Assembly (NCBI GenBank): GCA_964405075.1
Contig: CAYOMP010000002.1
Span: 1 to 55,045 of the forward strand
DNA from: CAYOMP01 sp964405075
GTDB taxonomy: Bacteria; Bacillota; Clostridia; Lachnospirales; Lachnospiraceae
Reading direction: 5' to 3'
Length of the DNA: 55,045 nucleotides
A program made the translations under genes and the position numbers. The notes under the pieces were generated by a model, which saw nothing but the letters and a program-made list of their open reading frames with translations, made no database searches and had not been told where the DNA came from. Below are positions 52,504-55,045 of the stretch, piece after piece (position 1 is the stretch's first letter; each line of letters begins with the position of its first letter).

Positions 52504-53553
52504 ATGGCAATTACAGCAAGAACATTTGGGAAATCACCTAAGGGTGAAGAGGTTACATTATTTTCAATTACAAATAAAAATAACGTAACAGCAACAGTGA
52601 TGGATTTTGGAGCAATATTAGTGAATTTATTTGTTCCTGACAAAAATGGGGAAGTTAAAGATTTAGTATTAGGGTTTGATAATGTTGAAGGTTATTATAA
52701 AAATCCGGGATATTTTGGAAGTACAATAGGGCGTAATTCAAACAGAATAGCTAATTCAAAATTCGAATTAAATGGAGTTACATATAACGTAGATAAGAAC
52801 GAAGATCCTAACAATTTACACGGCGGATTCAATGGATATAATGCAAGAATGTGGTCTGCAGAAACAGTAGGCGACAATGCAGTTAAGTTTTCTTTAATGA
52901 GTCCGGATTTAGATCAGGGATTTCCGGGAAACTTTGAGGTATCTGTTACATACACCCTTACTGATGACAATGAAGTAAATATTCATTATGAAGGTGTTAG
53001 TGACAAGGATACAGTAGCGAATTTGACTAATCATAGCTATTTTAACCTTTCAGGGCATAATTCTGGTTCTATGTTAGAGCATAGTTTATGGTTAAAGGCA
53101 TCTAATTATACGCCGGTAGTAGCAGGAGCTATTCCAACAGGAGAAATTGCATCTGTAAAGGGAACTCCAATGGACTTTACTACTGCTAAGGTAATAGGTG
53201 ATGATATAGAAGCTGATTTTGAACAGTTAAAATTAACTAGTGGATTTGATCACAATTATGTTATTGATAGAGAAGATGACAGTGTAATTTTGGTTGCTAA
53301 GGTTGAGGACGCTAAGAGCGGACGCGCAATGGAAGTATATACTGACTGTGTAGGTATCCAGTTCTATGCAGGTAACTTTATAAACACTGATGGGGATGTG
53401 TGCAAAGATAACACAGTTTACAAAAAACGTGATGCCTTAGCTTTGGAAACACAGTTTTTCCCAAATACAGTTAATGAAAAGAATTTCCCAAGTTGCATTT
53501 TGAAGGCTGGGGAAAAATATGATACAACTACTATTTACAAATTTACTTGGTAG
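52504..53553 (+). CDS. galM: Aldose 1-epimerase (galactose mutarotase family)
   Basis: This 349-aa protein has the GalM beta-sandwich family motifs: VMDFGAILVNLFVPDKNG, YYKNPGYFGSTIGRNSNRIA, NNLHGGFNGYNARMW, the catalytic-His region NLTNHSYFNLSGH and the catalytic-Glu region ALALETQFFPNTVN. It interconverts alpha and beta anomers of hexoses or pentoses. It may serve the beta-galactosidase product or arabinose. AAGGGGGAAAGG precedes the ATG. The 217-bp gap before it contains TTTACCAT (52430-52437) inverted as ATGGTAAA (52456-52463), a possible operator or leader hairpin. Confidence 0.94.
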   Translation: MAITARTFGKSPKGEEVTLFSITNKNNVTATVMDFGAILVNLFVPDKNGEVKDLVLGFDNVEGYYKNPGYFGSTIGRNSNRIANSKFELNGVTYNVDKNEDPNNLHGGFNGYNARMWSAETVGDNAVKFSLMSPDLDQGFPGNFEVSVTYTLTDDNEVNIHYEGVSDKDTVANLTNHSYFNLSGHNSGSMLEHSLWLKASNYTPVVAGAIPTGEIASVKGTPMDFTTAKVIGDDIEADFEQLKLTSGFDHNYVIDREDDSVILVAKVEDAKSGRAMEVYTDCVGIQFYAGNFINTDGDVCKDNTVYKKRDALALETQFFPNTVNEKNFPSCILKAGEKYDTTTIYKFTW

Positions 53554-53570
53554 TAAGTGTTGGCGAGGTT

Positions 53571-53685
53571 TGCACACTGAATTCGTATAAGCATATATTC
53601 CTTATTCGCATTCGAGTGCATACTGGCGAAGTTTTTATGATTTGACAAGGTTTTGCACTTGCGTCAAATTGGCAGGCTGTTTTTT
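53571..53685 (+). other. Structured intergenic region after galM with two hairpins
   Basis: A large imperfect hairpin spans 53571-53620: TGCAC with GTGCA, and GAATTCGTATAAG with CTTATTCGCATTC at 11 of 13 positions. A second hairpin pairs ATTTGAC (53640-53646) with GTCAAAT (53663-53669), and TTTTTT follows at 53680-53685. The second may terminate galM. A TGGCGAGG/TGGCGAAG direct repeat flanks the first. Confidence 0.5.
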
Positions 53686-53792
53686 ATTTATCTTGTGGCA
53701 AAAGTATCGAGTGTTTTACGTTAAATCATAAAATCTAAATGGTAAATTAGATAATATATTAAATATATAGTTTAAATGGAGATATGAAGTAA

Positions 53793-54803
53793 ATGTATAG
53801 TTTTTTAAATGATTATAGTGAAGGTGCAAGTCCTGAAATAATGAAAGCGTTAATGGAGTCTAATTATGAACAGACTACAGGCTATGGAACTGATGAATAT
53901 TGCCAGGAGGCAAGAGATTTGATTAAGAAAGCTATTGGTAATAGTGAGGTGGATGTACACTTTTTAGTTGGCGGAACACAGACTAATCAGACTGCCATTT
54001 CAGCTTTTTTAAGACCTTATCAGGCAGCGGTTGCAGCATCTACAGGTCATATTAACGTTCACGAAACAGGAGCTATTGAAGCAACCGGGCATAAGGTTGT
54101 AGTGGCAGATAGTGTTGATGGTAAGCTTACACCTGATACAGTAAAACAGGTATTAGAAACACATCCAGATGAGCATATGGTACAGCCAAAGCTTGTTTAT
54201 ATTTCTAACTCCACAGAGATTGGAACTGTATATACAAAGGCAGAATTAAAAGAATTATATAATTATTGCAAGTCTATGGATTTGTATTTATTCATGGACG
54301 GTGCAAGATTGGCCAGTGCATTAATGAGTGAAGCCTGTGATTTAACATTAGAAGATTTACCTAAATTAACAGATGCTTTTTACATTGGTGGAACTAAGAA
54401 TGGTGCATTATTTGGTGAAGCATTAGTGATTGTAAATGAAGCTTTGAAGGCAGATTTTAGATATATGATAAAGAGACATGGTGGTTTATTTGCTAAAGGC
54501 AGACTACTTGGAATACAATTTGCAGAATTTTTCAGGGATGACTTGTATTTTAAAAATGCAAAACATGCCAACGAAATGGCAATACTATTAAAAAAAGGTA
54601 TGATAGAAAAAGGCTATAAATTTTCATCAGATTCATATACAAATCTACAATTTCCAATAATGAAAAAGGCAGATATAGACAGACTTTCAAAGGATTTTAA
54701 ATTTGAAGTTGAAGAGCCGGGGAAAGAGGAAAGTGCTACTAGGTTTGTGACATCATGGGCTACGACAAAAGAAGGTGTTGAGGAATTTTTAATGGCACTA
54801 TAA
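53793..54803 (+). CDS. L-threonine aldolase, low-specificity type
   Basis: This 336-aa fold-type I PLP enzyme cleaves L-threonine or L-allo-threonine to glycine and acetaldehyde. Family features are FLNDYSEGASPEIMKALMES, VHFLVGGTQTNQTAISAFLRP, HINVHETGAIEATGHKVV, LFMDGARLASAL and the PLP lysine Lys202 in FYIGGTKNGALFGE. Length fits the family. The start at 53793 has a GGAGATATGAAG-like weak ribosome site. A lysophospholipase-like gene follows 16 bp later on the same strand. Serine or beta-hydroxy amino acids are alternative substrates. Confidence 0.9.
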   Translation: MYSFLNDYSEGASPEIMKALMESNYEQTTGYGTDEYCQEARDLIKKAIGNSEVDVHFLVGGTQTNQTAISAFLRPYQAAVAASTGHINVHETGAIEATGHKVVVADSVDGKLTPDTVKQVLETHPDEHMVQPKLVYISNSTEIGTVYTKAELKELYNYCKSMDLYLFMDGARLASALMSEACDLTLEDLPKLTDAFYIGGTKNGALFGEALVIVNEALKADFRYMIKRHGGLFAKGRLLGIQFAEFFRDDLYFKNAKHANEMAILLKKGMIEKGYKFSSDSYTNLQFPIMKKADIDRLSKDFKFEVEEPGKEESATRFVTSWATTKEGVEEFLMAL

Positions 54804-54819
54804 AAACGGAGGTGTTTCT

Positions 54820-55045
54820 ATGATTTCTAAAGAAGAATTTTATTACAATTCAAGGGACATGGAATCAAAGATTCATGCTATAAAATGGATTCCAGAAGGA
54901 GAAATTAAAGCGGTTTTACAGATTGCACACGGTATGGTGGAGTATATTGACCGATATGATGATTTTGCCAGATTTATGGCAGGACAAGGTTTTTTAGTAG
55001 TTGGTAATGACCACTTAGGACATGGTAAATCTGTAAAAACAGACG
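54820..55045 (+). CDS. Alpha/beta hydrolase, lysophospholipase-like (3' end outside window)
   Basis: The first 75 codons are present and the frame runs off the end of the window. The sequence begins MISKEEFYYNSRDMESKIHA and contains IKAVLQIAHGMVEYIDRYDDF and GFLVVGNDHLGHGKS, the HGM oxyanion-hole and second-strand motifs of the serine aminopeptidase S33 or monoacylglycerol lipase-like family. The nucleophile GxSxG motif would lie beyond the end. ACGGAGG at the right distance fixes the ATG at 54820. It starts 16 bp after threonine aldolase, so they are probably cotranscribed. Confidence 0.85.
   Translation, partial: MISKEEFYYNSRDMESKIHAIKWIPEGEIKAVLQIAHGMVEYIDRYDDFARFMAGQGFLVVGNDHLGHGKSVKTD

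Noticed and set aside
1..55045. CRISPR array, prophage or insertion sequence
   Set aside because: No regular direct repeats with unique spacers, no transposase, integrase or phage structural genes were seen; the only dispersed repeats are the three 131-bp elements.

Overview
The window is AT-rich, gene-dense DNA from a low-GC anaerobic Gram-positive bacterium, most likely a gut or rumen member of the Lachnospiraceae (Clostridia). This rests on three signs: strong AGGAGG ribosome sites before nearly every gene; the gene families present (YmxH-type sporulation PRC-barrel protein, MocR, LytS/YesN-type two-component pair, glycyl radical enzyme with its activase); and sugar-uptake lipoproteins with Thr/Glu-rich linkers. 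The species cannot be fixed from the sequence alone.

Region 1 (1-12.5 kb) is a nucleoside uptake and salvage locus. After the tail of a DUF4317-like gene and a tRNA-Lys(CTT) come a BMP-family nucleoside-binding lipoprotein, the glycyl radical enzyme YjjI with its radical-SAM activase YjjW, a nucleoside ABC ATPase and two permeases, cytidine deaminase, adenosine deaminase, phosphopentomutase and a Crp/Fnr regulator. Nucleosides would be imported, deaminated and, after a phosphorolysis step not encoded here, sent into central metabolism as pentose phosphate. The placement of yjjI-yjjW inside this locus is the most interesting biological lead, because in E. coli the same pair lies beside the deo operon.

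Region 2 (12.1-22 kb) is mixed: a small orphan gene with its own promoter and terminator, a MATE exporter, a ProX-type tRNA deacylase overlapping a GH28-like beta-helix protein, an orphan hybrid histidine kinase, and a minus-strand set (RsuA-type pseudouridine synthase, SnoaL-like protein, short-chain dehydrogenase) divergent from a MocR regulator.

Region 3 (22-37 kb) holds a ChvE/GguA/GguB-type monosaccharide ABC importer, a YmxH protein, an AraC regulator with a GH2 beta-galactosidase, a YtcJ-like amidohydrolase that has lost its metal-ligand motif, a phosphoesterase, and a MacB/HlyD/FtsX-type ABC system.

Region 4 (37-54 kb) is a pentose module. A YesN-type regulator and LytS-type kinase are followed by two periplasmic sugar-binding proteins, the first a membrane-anchored protein overlapping the kinase gene by 4 bp. 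Then come AraR (GntR-LacI fusion), araA, araB and araD, a TalC-type transaldolase and a transketolase, giving a full route from L-arabinose to glycolytic intermediates. An AAC(3)-family acetyltransferase, aldose 1-epimerase, threonine aldolase and the start of an alpha/beta hydrolase close the window. No transporter lies in the ara cluster; the importer at 22-26 kb is the natural candidate.

Non-coding highlights are three copies of a roughly 131-bp structured intergenic repeat (19.2, 26.4 and 37.2 kb) with covarying hairpins, many strong terminators, a pair of mutually exclusive hairpins before cdd, and probable AraR sites upstream of araR.
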